From Spirochaetaceae bacterium (GTDB lineage: Bacteria > Spirochaetota > Spirochaetia > DSM-27196 > SKKC01), in the NCBI GenBank assembly GCA_003554375.1, contig PWGF01000423.1:1-6262 (forward strand): a stretch of DNA of 6,262 nucleotides, written 5' to 3'. Below, one piece after another: positions 1 through 5,857 of this stretch. Below the pieces are notes generated by a model. That model had not been told where the DNA came from and searched no databases. It was given only the letters and a program-made list of their open reading frames with translations. The translations under genes and the position numbers were made by a program. The stretch's first letter is position 1. Every line of letters starts with the position of its first letter.

Positions 1-25
1 AAAAAAACTATCTTTAGATTTCTTC

Positions 26-344
26 TCACAAAAGTGAATCTGACAAATGAAAGCCTGTCAATATTTTTACAGAAACGCAGAGCAGGTCAATGTTATCAGC
101 GTCAAGCCAGAGGTTTCTGTCCTTAGCTCCCTTGCCCTCCTTAACCATGAGCTTGCCCGACATGAGATTTACATGCTCCCATTTGAGATTCACTGCTTCA
201 GATGAGCGGAGCCCCGTATCCAGCATGATTTCTGAACAAGGTATAATTTCTCTGCCCCGTGGGATATCTGGGGTTGGGCTGTGACAGCAAGCTCTCCTGC
301 TCGGCCTCAGTCAGCACATCTGGCAGCTTGTTAGAGTTTGGCAT
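26..344 (-). pseudogene. Broken tyrosine recombinase (XerC/XerD-like integrase) fragment
   Basis: This is the N-terminal part of a phage-type or Xer-type tyrosine recombinase, a family that cuts and rejoins DNA at specific sites. The 5' frame starts at ATG 342-344, 6 nt after a GGGGGG ribosome binding site, and reads LPDVLTEAEQESLLSQPNPR. A second frame then carries the start of the catalytic core: MLDTGLRSSEAVNLKWEHV, where the Arg of TGLR fits the first catalytic Arg, followed by LMVKEGKGAKDR, the beta-hairpin with the family's conserved Lys. The frames join if one A is removed from the AGAAATC run at about 228-234, restoring FR-I-MLDTG. After DNIDLL the similarity stops and the frame ends at TGA 26-28. 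The C-terminal HxxR, H/W and Tyr motifs are therefore missing. Seen: one frameshift plus loss of the C-terminal half. Inferred: a dead remnant of a mobile element, unless the indel is a sequencing error and the rest continues in another frame beyond the window. Confidence 0.8.
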
Positions 345-350
345 GGAATA

Positions 351-356
351 CCCCCC
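351..356 (-). promoter_or_regulatory. G6 ribosome binding site of the broken integrase
   Basis: A run of six G on the minus strand lies 6 nt upstream of ATG 342-344. It fixes the start there rather than at the in-frame ATG 402-404, which has no such site. The same G-run type precedes every main gene in the window. Confidence 0.7.
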
Positions 357-463
357 TTTTGTGGTTGAATGCCTAATTTTGCACTTATAGGTACCATATG
401 ACAACTATTCCTGATGCACCCACATTATCTCTCCTATTTTGTAGGTTTTCGGTAACATATAAC

Positions 464-507
464 AAAAAAAGGACCCACCAGGTTAATTGAACATTCTGGC
501 AGGTTCT
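464..507 (-). terminator. Intrinsic terminator on the minus strand
   Basis: On the minus strand the arms 507-496 and 481-470 form a 12-position stem with 11 pairs (two of them G-U) and one A-C mismatch. The loop is 14 nt, and the stem runs directly into seven T (470-464). The U-run follows the hairpin only on the minus strand. It lies about 315-360 nt past the stop of the 737-aa lipoprotein gene, with no gene between, so it most likely ends the operon transcript or a separate non-coding RNA. Confidence 0.75.
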
Positions 508-564
508 ACTGTGGTTAGTATTCAACTGTAACTGGCATAGAAATGACAAGCTTGTGGTAATATA

Positions 565-620
565 GTCTGCTTGTTTTTAGTGTTCTACATGTCACCAACT
601 CAACCCTGAGACAAGCAGAC
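565..620. repeat. Perfect 10-bp inverted repeat with 36-nt loop
   Basis: GTCTGCTTGT (565-574) is mirrored by ACAAGCAGAC (611-620). The repeat is palindromic, so strand cannot be told from it. It sits inside the GC-rich structured island and would form its central stem. Confidence 0.7.
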
Positions 621-621
621 C

Positions 622-653
622 TCCCCACCCCCTCAGGTGTGAGAAGATGGGGA
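622..653 (-). repeat. GC-rich hairpin, 8-bp stem
   Basis: On the minus strand TCCCCATC (653-646) pairs with GGTGGGGA (629-622), with an inner 3-bp CTC/GAG helix at 632-643. The one imperfect pair is a G-U on the minus strand and an A-C mismatch on the plus strand. Confidence 0.6.
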
Positions 654-704
654 ACTGCATGCCTTTTGGGCTGTGTAACTTTCATGGTGAGTTTTGGAGG
701 CAAC

Positions 705-735
705 CCCCACCACCTAATCGCTCCAGGTGATGGGG
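705..735 (-). repeat. GC-rich hairpin, 11-bp stem with 9-nt loop
   Basis: CCCCATCACCT and AGGTGGTGGGG pair along their full length on the minus strand, with one U-G wobble. On the plus strand that pair becomes C-A. A short T-run (739-743) follows on the plus strand, so a weak plus-strand terminator is an alternative reading. Confidence 0.6.
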
Positions 736-822
736 TGCTTTTTGGTACTTGGTTATTGTGTGGTTCATTTGTAATGTAGGGCTGCTAGTGCATTGTTTGC
801 ATCTTTTGATTTGTATTCTTAA

Positions 823-3036
823 TTAATCTATTACATACCAGGATGTTTCAAAACCTTCTATAAATAAATTCGTCCACTCAACAGCCTCTTCATCAATGTG
901 AATGCCGAGTCCTGCTGTATTAGCATTTCCAACCTCATGTTGGTCATCTAGAGTTATATCTACATCTTCAAGTACCATTGAATCTACACCATCACTGCTA
1001 TCAGCAGTATCAGGGTCTGCATCAGCATCTTCCACTTTTACACCCTGGGCAAATGTTGTATCATCATCTCTTTCTTCATTGGCTGCACCAGGTATTAGGA
1101 CAACTTCAAGATTTCTAAGTTCAATATCTCCTTCCATGGCTCTTATTGCTGGTCTGCCAAATTGAGAGTCATATTCTTCCTGGTCAAATTCTATTGAATA
1201 TCCATTACCATCTATTTCTACGCTTCTCAGGATTTCAAGCTGGTTTGAGCCTACTTCTTCGTGTACATCCATATCAGCTTCCAGTCTAATAGTATTTACC
1301 TCTTCATCATCCAGTGCATCCATAAAGTCTCCTTCATTATCTACTGTTTCTGTAAATTCTAGTTCATCAGGATAATATGGATTTTTAAAGCCATCTATAT
1401 CTACATCCACCGCTTCAATATCTTCAGGATCAATGTGAATGCCGAGTCCTGCTGTATTAGCATTTCCAACCTCATGTTGGTCATCTAGAGTTATATCTAC
1501 ATCCTCAAGTACCATTGAATCTACACCATCACTGCTATCAGCAGTGTCAGGGTCTGCATCAGCATCTTCCACTTTTACACCCTGGGCAAATGTTGTATCA
1601 TCATCTCTTTCTTCATTGGCTGCACCAGGTATTAGGACAACTTCAAGGTTCCTAAGTTCAATATCTCCTTCCATAGCTCTTATTGCTGGCCTGCCAAATT
1701 GTGAATCATATTCTTCCTGGTCAAATTCTATTGAATGTCCATTACCATCTATTTCTACACTGCTCAGAATTTCAAACTGATTTGAGCCTACTGCTTCACT
1801 TACATCTATATCATTACCTAACTCAATTGTTTCAATATAAGTTGCAGAAGCTGCGTAAATTAATTCCTCTGCAGTATTGGCGGTTGTAGAGGTAATATCA
1901 ATAGGATAACCTGCAGTCTCTTCACTGTAGTCACTGGTTAAGCCCTCTTCATCTACAGCTACAACAGTAAATTCATAATGTTCATCCTCTCCACGATCTT
2001 CTATATCTATTTCATAAGGAATATCCTCTGCCGTTGCAACAACCTCCCAGTAACGATCGTCTTCATCAGTAAAGTCGCTTACATTTTTACGGACTATATG
2101 GTATTTTACAGCCTCATCCACTTCATCCCAACGCAATTTATTAGGAGAATCCTCATCAATCCATACATCTTCCGGGGCTTCAAGTGGGAGTTCGTAATCA
2201 ATATCAATCTGCATCTCGCCATCTAGAAAGGTTATATTAACAGCCTTTTCAACTCCAGGCAATACATGAATTGAGAGTCTCTGTTCGTGGTCTCCCTCAG
2301 TTGTAGAGCTATCTGTCCACTCAACATATATCTCATACTGTCTTGGTGCTAAATCATCTTCCTGTCTTTCAGCGGGGACATCTTCGTAATTACCCCATTC
2401 TACAAGTTCACCATTCCAATCTTCTTTCTGGTACTCCACATCATAAGGATCATCTCCATCAAACTCACGCAATTCTACAAGATCCAACTTACCGTTATCT
2501 GCATCATCAGGCACATCGGCTGTAAGATGCAGAGCTCCATCGTTCAAATCAACATCTACAGTTTCTATAGTGGTTTCACCTTCATAAACTACAATATCAT
2601 CTTTATAGCCGAAGGAAATATCAACTTCACTTTCATTCTCTGTGTATTCTCCTCTGAGATATACCTCTACATCATAAGCGCCTGGAGCAAGTTCAACTTC
2701 AAAACCAATTTCATCATCGGTACCTTCTTCAACAAATGTTTTTTCATCTTCATCATAGTCAGCATCTACACTTTCTTCTTCATCACTATCAATGTAAAGT
2801 ACAACCTTATAGTTTTCGAACCTCTGATCTACAGTGCTCATGGTGTCAACTTCGCCATCAGTCTGTGTTTCCAGTGTCCTAAGTTCCATCTCTGACATGT
2901 CAGCAGTAACTATAAGCTCACCATTTTCACTGACTTCAACAGTTTCATCACTGGTCATATCACATGCGGACATTGTAACCACAAAAGCCAGCAAAAGAAA
3001 TAAAACTCCTGCTATTTTAATCTTTCCTGACGTCAT
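823..3036 (-). CDS. Secreted acidic lipoprotein: Ig-like domains, fibronectin III, duplicated right-handed beta-helix
   Basis: This 737-aa protein is predicted to be lipid-anchored at the cell envelope. A signal peptide (residues 1-24, hydrophobic VLFLLLAFVVTM) ends in MSA|C, a slightly unusual lipobox with Met at -3 and lipid Cys25. Residues about 70-175 and 200-285 look like two related Ig-like beta domains; both contain LAP..Y and end in similar strands (LNDGALHLTADV, LDGEMQIDIDYELP). A fibronectin III domain follows at about 286-380. From about 385 to the end lie two copies of a 179-residue module with right-handed beta-helix (pectin-lyase-like) signatures: SVEIDGNG, GDIELRNLEV, SMVLEDVDITL, GLGIHID. 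No catalytic site was recognised, so adhesion or a structural surface role is more likely than an enzyme. The ATG is preceded by GGGGG with 10 nt spacing. It is probably the last gene of the operon, 142 bp after the second lipoprotein gene; that gap shows no terminator and no clear promoter. Asp and Glu dominate the composition, fitting a salt-exposed protein. Function is unknown. Confidence 0.9.
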   Translation of the reverse strand: MTSGKIKIAGVLFLLLAFVVTMSACDMTSDETVEVSENGELIVTADMSEMELRTLETQTDGEVDTMSTVDQRFENYKVVLYIDSDEEESVDADYDEDEKTFVEEGTDDEIGFEVELAPGAYDVEVYLRGEYTENESEVDISFGYKDDIVVYEGETTIETVDVDLNDGALHLTADVPDDADNGKLDLVELREFDGDDPYDVEYQKEDWNGELVEWGNYEDVPAERQEDDLAPRQYEIYVEWTDSSTTEGDHEQRLSIHVLPGVEKAVNITFLDGEMQIDIDYELPLEAPEDVWIDEDSPNKLRWDEVDEAVKYHIVRKNVSDFTDEDDRYWEVVATAEDIPYEIDIEDRGEDEHYEFTVVAVDEEGLTSDYSEETAGYPIDITSTTANTAEELIYAASATYIETIELGNDIDVSEAVGSNQFEILSSVEIDGNGHSIEFDQEEYDSQFGRPAIRAMEGDIELRNLEVVLIPGAANEERDDDTTFAQGVKVEDADADPDTADSSDGVDSMVLEDVDITLDDQHEVGNANTAGLGIHIDPEDIEAVDVDIDGFKNPYYPDELEFTETVDNEGDFMDALDDEEVNTIRLEADMDVHEEVGSNQLEILRSVEIDGNGYSIEFDQEEYDSQFGRPAIRAMEGDIELRNLEVVLIPGAANEERDDDTTFAQGVKVEDADADPDTADSSDGVDSMVLEDVDITLDDQHEVGNANTAGLGIHIDEEAVEWTNLFIEGFETSWYVID
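892..1255 (-). repeat. Intragenic direct repeat, C-terminal copy
   Basis: This copy encodes residues 594-715 of the 737-aa lipoprotein and matches 1429-1792 at a constant 537-bp (179-codon) offset without gaps. I count 14 differences in 364 bp (about 96% identity): positions 967, 1009, 1111, 1114, 1138, 1153, 1165, 1167, 1200, 1222, 1225, 1231, 1239 and 1243. Only three change the protein (Phe/Leu, Ser/Arg, His/Tyr). Confidence 0.97.
1429..1792 (-). repeat. Intragenic direct repeat, N-terminal copy
   Basis: This copy encodes residues 415-536. The flanks on both sides are recognisably related to those of the other copy at protein level (ELIYAASATYIETIEL against DFMDALDDEEVNTIRL; VDIDGF against LFIEGF) but have diverged at DNA level. 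The duplication is therefore a whole 179-aa module of which only the core is near-identical. Confidence 0.97.
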
Positions 3037-3046
3037 AAATTAATTT

Positions 3047-3051
3047 CCCCC
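3047..3051 (-). promoter_or_regulatory. G5 ribosome binding site of the 737-aa lipoprotein gene
   Basis: AAGGGGGA lies 10 nt upstream of ATG 3034-3036, so translation can be initiated independently after the 142-bp gap from the preceding gene. Confidence 0.7.
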
Positions 3052-3178
3052 TTAATTGATGTGGTAGTTGTTAAGTCTTCCTACCAGCTGAAAAGTTCTA
3101 ATTCCCATGATTTCCAATTCTTATCCAATCTTAAATCTCTCTACCACCCCCTTTTAGGTGTTTTTTCATAGTATCTAT

Positions 3179-4432
3179 TTAAAATGACACTTCCTCGGTT
3201 GGCTTGCTGTAATCACTGGTTTTGTCATTTTCATTTACTGCTACCACAGCATACCTGTAAACTCTGCCAGCCTCAACCTCATCATCTATATAAAATGCTT
3301 CCTGGGCTGGGGCTGTGCCTACTACCCGCCATTCTCCCTCATCTGCCAGCTCAGGCTGCTGCCTTACTACATTGTATTCCTCAGCTTCATTAACCTCACT
3401 CCATTCTATCAGTATACCCTTCTCTTCTACCACTTTAATAACATGTGCCTCCACATCTTCGGGAGCAGAAGGTGGCAGCTCCCAGATGACATCAACTTTC
3501 AGCTCACCTGTCACATATTCTATCTTGACCTTTATCTCATCTCTGTCATCTTCACTAATTACTGCCAGCTCATACTCATCCTCATCATACTTATCTATTA
3601 CCAGCTCAAACTGACCTTCCTCATCTTCCTCTCCATATTTATCTCCTGCCTCAAGTGTCACTTCTTCCTCATCCTGAATATCACCATCTACTTCAAACTC
3701 TATATCCTGAGTATCTTCAACCAGCCCCTCATTTATTACCACATAGTCAACTGTTATCTCTACCTTCTCCTCAGCCTCATCGATCCTGTAGGTAAGCCCC
3801 TCTATCTCCACTGCAAAAAAGGCAGTCTCTTTCAGCTCTACTGTCACCTCAATATCCTCACCTAGATTCTCATGCACATATATAAGTTCATCTTCCTCTG
3901 CCAGCTCTTCCTCATTCACCAGCCAGTTGTCAACCTCATAGCCTCTGGGTTCCTCCAGGATAATTACTTCAAACTCCACATCCGCCCCTGCTTCTACCAT
4001 ATCACCCGAAAATACAGATTCATCATCATAGCGGGCAGTGATTACACCCTGGCGAGGATTTTCATACTCAACCTTAAACTCCTTTTCAGCATCCACGAAA
4101 TTAGCCTGCACCGTTATATCTTCATATACATTTATTGCAATCTCTAAATCTGGGGAGGTCATATCACCTATATCCCAGCCCACAAACTCATAGCCTTCCT
4201 CGGGCTCAGCCTCAAGTGTTACTTCTGAGCCTTTTGCAAACATAAACTCTTCCCCGGCTTCTGCTGGCTCTCCTTCAACCTCAACTATTCCCCCTTCTTC
4301 AACCTCTATACCCACAGTCAGAATAACTCTTTCCTCCTCTACCGGGGGCTCAGTGGTACAGCCTGCCAGCAAAACCCCAAATACAACCACTATTAATGTC
4401 AGGCCGATAAACTTATCTATTTTTATGTTCAA
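3179..4432 (-). CDS. Acidic lipoprotein: two InlB-type repeats, CARDB/Ig-like region, fibronectin III
   Basis: This is a 417-aa predicted envelope lipoprotein. I place the start at TTG 4430-4432: GGGGGG lies 7 nt upstream, and the resulting signal peptide MNIKIDKFIGLTLIVVVFGV is well formed, with a perfect lipobox LLAGC and lipid Cys25. The GTG at 4445-4447 would overlap its own ribosome binding site. Residues about 37-114 match the InlB B-repeat/bacterial repeat pattern (GGIVEVEG, GSEVTLEAEPEEGYEFVGW, ITVQANF). A second, more divergent copy follows at about 117-200 (QGVITARYDD, EVDNWLVNEEE). Residues about 203-316 resemble a CARDB-like beta-sandwich. A fibronectin III domain (about 321-412: PSAPEDVEA, ILIEWSEVNEAEEYNVVR, YRYAVVAVNENDKTSDYS) closes the protein. 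This last part is clearly paralogous to the fibronectin III domain of the next gene. These modules mediate binding or spacing in surface proteins; no active site is visible. The preceding gene stops 42 bp upstream, so the two are surely co-transcribed. Function is unknown. Confidence 0.88.
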   Translation of the reverse strand: MNIKIDKFIGLTLIVVVFGVLLAGCTTEPPVEEERVILTVGIEVEEGGIVEVEGEPAEAGEEFMFAKGSEVTLEAEPEEGYEFVGWDIGDMTSPDLEIAINVYEDITVQANFVDAEKEFKVEYENPRQGVITARYDDESVFSGDMVEAGADVEFEVIILEEPRGYEVDNWLVNEEELAEEDELIYVHENLGEDIEVTVELKETAFFAVEIEGLTYRIDEAEEKVEITVDYVVINEGLVEDTQDIEFEVDGDIQDEEEVTLEAGDKYGEEDEEGQFELVIDKYDEDEYELAVISEDDRDEIKVKIEYVTGELKVDVIWELPPSAPEDVEAHVIKVVEEKGILIEWSEVNEAEEYNVVRQQPELADEGEWRVVGTAPAQEAFYIDDEVEAGRVYRYAVVAVNENDKTSDYSKPTEEVSF

Positions 4433-4439
4433 TTCTATT

Positions 4440-4445
4440 CCCCCC
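4440..4445 (-). promoter_or_regulatory. G6 ribosome binding site that sets a TTG start
   Basis: Six G precede TTG 4430-4432 by 7 nt. The upstream GTG at 4445-4447 includes the first of these G residues and cannot use the site, which makes the TTG the better start. Confidence 0.65.
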
Positions 4446-4474
4446 ACTCTTTTACTGCCAGCTTAAGCTCAGCA

Positions 4475-5107
4475 TCAAATGTCCAGGACAGCCTGTACTG
4501 CCAGCTCAAATCCGCTGAAGTCAAGATCGCCCTCACTGTGAGGATTGGAATACCGATAACCTGCTCTGCCTCCTAATTTTATATCATCAGTTACGGAATA
4601 ATCAGCCTCAAGTCCTACCTTGAATCCTGGTCCCCAGAAGGAATCGTCGTCCACAATAAACTCTGAAAGAGAGCCTCTATAGAAGCCTCCACCTCCAACT
4701 ATGCGAACATCCAAAGGCATATTTTCTGTAAGTTCAGGAGGTCGGTAGGCTCCTGTTAGCAGAAAACCCATATTGGAAGCTGAAATATCTATATCATCAT
4801 AGGAAATGCTCATCCGTTCAAACTCGAAACCCAGGGCTGCATCCTCCAGAAATTCATCCTCAGCAAACCAGTGGCGGGCACCCAGATAAAAAGCCACCCC
4901 TGAAGTAATTTCTTCTACATTATAGGGTTCAACATATTCATTGAGCTTATCTAAATTATATGTATTGTAGCTTATGCCCCCATAAGGCGTTATATAGCCC
5001 CAGTCAGTTGTGAGTTGAGCATTATCCTCTGCACCTATTGTGGCTGTGCTGAAGAGAAAAACACTTACCAGCACAAATAACAACAATCTCACCCTATTCT
5101 TCCCCAC
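4475..5107 (-). CDS. Small outer-membrane beta-barrel protein (OMP_b-brl type)
   Basis: This 210-aa protein has a classical signal peptide: MGKNRVR, a hydrophobic core LLLFVLVSVFLF, then cleavage after about TIGA at residue 26, with no lipobox Cys. The mature part alternates hydrophobic and polar residues in about eight amphipathic strands: WGYITPYGGISYNTY, SGVAFYLGARHWF, AALGFEFERMSISY, NMGFLLTGAYRP, LDVRIVGGGGFYRG, FKVGLEADYSV, IKLGGRAGYRYS and GFELAVQAVLDI. Length and pattern fit an 8-stranded barrel like the OmpA N-terminal domain or OMP_b-brl proteins. The C-terminus ends in Ile rather than the usual Phe. The start is GTG 5105-5107, with GGGGG 8 nt upstream. It is the first gene of the set, about 215 nt after a good promoter, and is followed closely by two lipoprotein genes. 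It implies that the host has an outer membrane. Its specific role (structural, porin-like or assembly) cannot be told. Confidence 0.85.
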   Translation of the reverse strand: MGKNRVRLLLFVLVSVFLFSTATIGAEDNAQLTTDWGYITPYGGISYNTYNLDKLNEYVEPYNVEEITSGVAFYLGARHWFAEDEFLEDAALGFEFERMSISYDDIDISASNMGFLLTGAYRPPELTENMPLDVRIVGGGGFYRGSLSEFIVDDDSFWGPGFKVGLEADYSVTDDIKLGGRAGYRYSNPHSEGDLDFSGFELAVQAVLDI

Positions 5108-5322
5108 TATTTTTGCCCCCTAATCTCTACTAAAATGCCTATTACAAGTGTGTTTTTCTGTCTTATTTGCTTGCTTCCCTCTCACATATTGCTCACAATG
5201 TTGGCAGGAGTATAATACTACAACAATATTGCTGAGTTACTCCACTATTTCCTGAACCACCCTACACATGAAAGTAAAAAGCCAGATTCATTCTGACATC
5301 TTCACATTTCCTGCATAACTTC
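5108..5322 (-). other. Long 5' leader of the envelope operon
   Basis: If transcription begins about 7 nt after the -10 box at 5329-5334, the leader is about 215 nt. It contains no reading frame that looks real. An imperfect inverted repeat at 5192-5236 (CTCACAATGTTG against a CAACAATATTGCTGAG arm, with bulges) could fold in the RNA, and the palindrome AGTATAATACT lies in its loop. No known riboswitch or T-box motif was recognised. Confidence 0.4.
5116..5120 (-). promoter_or_regulatory. G5 ribosome binding site with GTG start
   Basis: TTAGGGGGC lies 8 nt upstream of GTG 5105-5107. It supports this start for the outer-membrane protein gene. Confidence 0.7.
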
Positions 5323-5328
5323 AATAAT

Positions 5329-5357
5329 ATTATATAATACAGCATAGCTTATGTTAA
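5329..5357 (-). promoter_or_regulatory. Sigma-A-type promoter of the envelope operon
   Basis: TTAACA (5357-5352, 5 of 6 to consensus) and TATAAT (5334-5329, 6 of 6) are separated by exactly 17 bp on the minus strand, upstream of the outer-membrane protein gene. This is the best promoter seen in the window. It lies about 30 bp from the edge of the inner direct-repeat copy, in sequence that is not repeated. Confidence 0.65.
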
Positions 5358-5375
5358 TGATGCTGGAATGACGAT

Positions 5376-5393
5376 AACCATGATTATATGGTT
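5376..5393. repeat. Inverted repeat at the edge of direct-repeat copy 1
   Basis: AACCAT and ATGGTT flank a 6-nt loop and span the boundary where similarity to the second copy begins (5387). It could be a binding or recombination site; the outer copy has only the ATGGTT half. Confidence 0.35.
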
Positions 5394-5619
5394 GGTACCG
5401 GGTTCCCTGACGTTTTATTATATTTACTGTCAATTATCGACATTTGCAGTTTGCTAAAGAAAAAATTATTGCTGAGGTTTTATTAGAATAGATGCGAATT
5501 GCCCGTGTAAACCAGCAAAATATATCAGCACAAATCCTGCGTTTTAAAACAGGATATATTTACCCAGAGTTGTTTCCCTTTCTGAAATAATCTGATAAGA
5601 TGCAGGCATGTTACTTTAT
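5387..5619. repeat. Direct repeat, copy 1 (about 233 bp)
   Basis: This copy matches 6035-6262. The first 59 bp (5387-5445, beginning TATGGTTGGTACCGGG) are identical. The remaining 174 bp are only about 80-85% identical, with a few short indels (net 5 nt). Islands such as CCCGTGTAAACCAG and CTGAAATAATCTGATAAGAT are retained. The far edge at 5619 is set by the end of the window in the other copy, so the true unit may be longer. No terminal inverted repeats, transposase or RNA family was recognised. Confidence 0.95.
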
Positions 5620-5769
5620 CACAGTGTTCCAGTTCTTAAGATAATTGTTTTGAGCTGTTCTTTCATAGCAAACTGCAATATTTGTAATGATTTCATCTGA
5701 AATACATAAATGACTTATCAAAAATGAATACCAGGCGGCCATAATTTCAGACTTCAGGCCACCTGGCAT
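5611..5769 (-). CDS. Possible 52-aa small protein, unrecognised
   Basis: ATG 5767-5769 opens a frame reading MPGGLKSEIMAAWYS and ending NWNTVIK at TAA 5611-5613. A GAGG lies upstream but at a long distance (14 nt), unlike the G-runs of the real genes here. The stop codon falls inside direct-repeat copy 1, and an equivalent ATA-AAA-TAA is present in copy 2 at the window edge, so the 3' end may belong to the repeated unit. The frame could be chance in AT-rich DNA. No function is proposed. Confidence 0.2.
   Translation of the reverse strand: MPGGLKSEIMAAWYSFLISHLCISDEIITNIAVCYERTAQNNYLKNWNTVIK
5731..5766 (-). terminator. GC-rich hairpin, possible weak terminator
   Basis: CCAGGTGGCC (5766-5757) and GGCCGCCTGG (5740-5731) form a 10-bp stem with a 16-nt loop, fully paired on the minus strand with one U-G wobble (a mismatch on the plus strand). 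It is followed by a T-rich tail (TATTCATTTTTG) rather than a pure U-run. It would end transcripts from the 5914-6081 frame, or it may be a structural element inside the possible 52-aa frame. Confidence 0.35.
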
Positions 5770-5857
5770 TTCCGTATATTTTACCTCATATATTTCTATT
5801 TGCTAAATTTAATTTAGGGATCTAAGTGAATCTTTATTAGTAATTAGTTCAAGCTGT

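Larger units (their letters stand above)
464..745 (-). ncRNA. Candidate structured RNA or structured 3' UTR, GC-rich island
   Basis: No convincing gene lies in 345-822. Within it, 601-740 is about 56% G+C (78 of 140 counted), against about 30% for 781-840. The island holds a hairpin at 705-735, a hairpin at 622-653, a perfect 10-bp inverted repeat at 565-574 and 611-620, and the terminator at 464-507. In three of these stems (terminator and both hairpins) the imperfect positions are G-U wobbles if the minus strand is transcribed but mainly A-C mismatches if the plus strand is. This favours a minus-strand RNA. A 62-codon minus frame (515-703) covers the island but has no ribosome binding site or recognisable domain. 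I could not match the sequence to RNase P, tmRNA, SRP, 6S or a riboswitch class by eye. A remnant of a transposon-linked guide RNA (TnpB type) is possible but unsupported. No clear promoter was found just upstream, so read-through from the operon is the simplest source. Confidence 0.4.
5302..5433 (-). other. Short frame leaving repeat copy 1 (probably not a gene)
   Basis: Reading from TTG 5431-5433 gives 43 residues beginning TVNIIKRQGTRYQPY, then non-repeat sequence to TGA 5302-5304. It overlaps the promoter and lacks a G-rich ribosome binding site. It is listed because the second repeat copy opens the same 15-residue frame and then continues into a different tail (5914-6081). Confidence 0.15.

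Noticed and set aside
41..60. TGACA/TGTCA inverted repeat at the integrase break as an attachment site
   Set aside because: The arms are only 5 bp with a 10-nt gap, and no second copy elsewhere in the window supports an attachment core.
515..703. 62-codon minus-strand frame in the structured island
   Set aside because: It has no G-run ribosome binding site and no recognisable domain, and it runs through strong hairpins; RNA structure explains the region better. A decayed transposase tail cannot be excluded.
705..743. Plus-strand intrinsic terminator
   Set aside because: The hairpin is followed by TGCTTTTT on the plus strand, but it has a C-A mismatch in that orientation and no plus-strand gene ends nearby.
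902..1780. Plus-strand frames of 87 and 113 codons over the beta-helix repeats
   Set aside because: They are antisense shadows of the acidic minus-strand gene (Ser/Thr-rich composition), appear twice only because the DNA is repeated, and have no ribosome binding site.
3037..3178. Promoter, terminator or 12-codon peptide in the gap between the two lipoprotein genes
   Set aside because: No -35/-10 pair with good spacing was found. The CACC/GGTG hairpin near 3153-3168 has only 4 bp, and the ATGAAAAAA frame of 12 codons has no ribosome binding site.
4433..4447. GTG 4445-4447 as start of the 417-aa lipoprotein gene
   Set aside because: This start overlaps the only good ribosome binding site; TTG 4430-4432 has correct spacing and gives a cleaner signal peptide.
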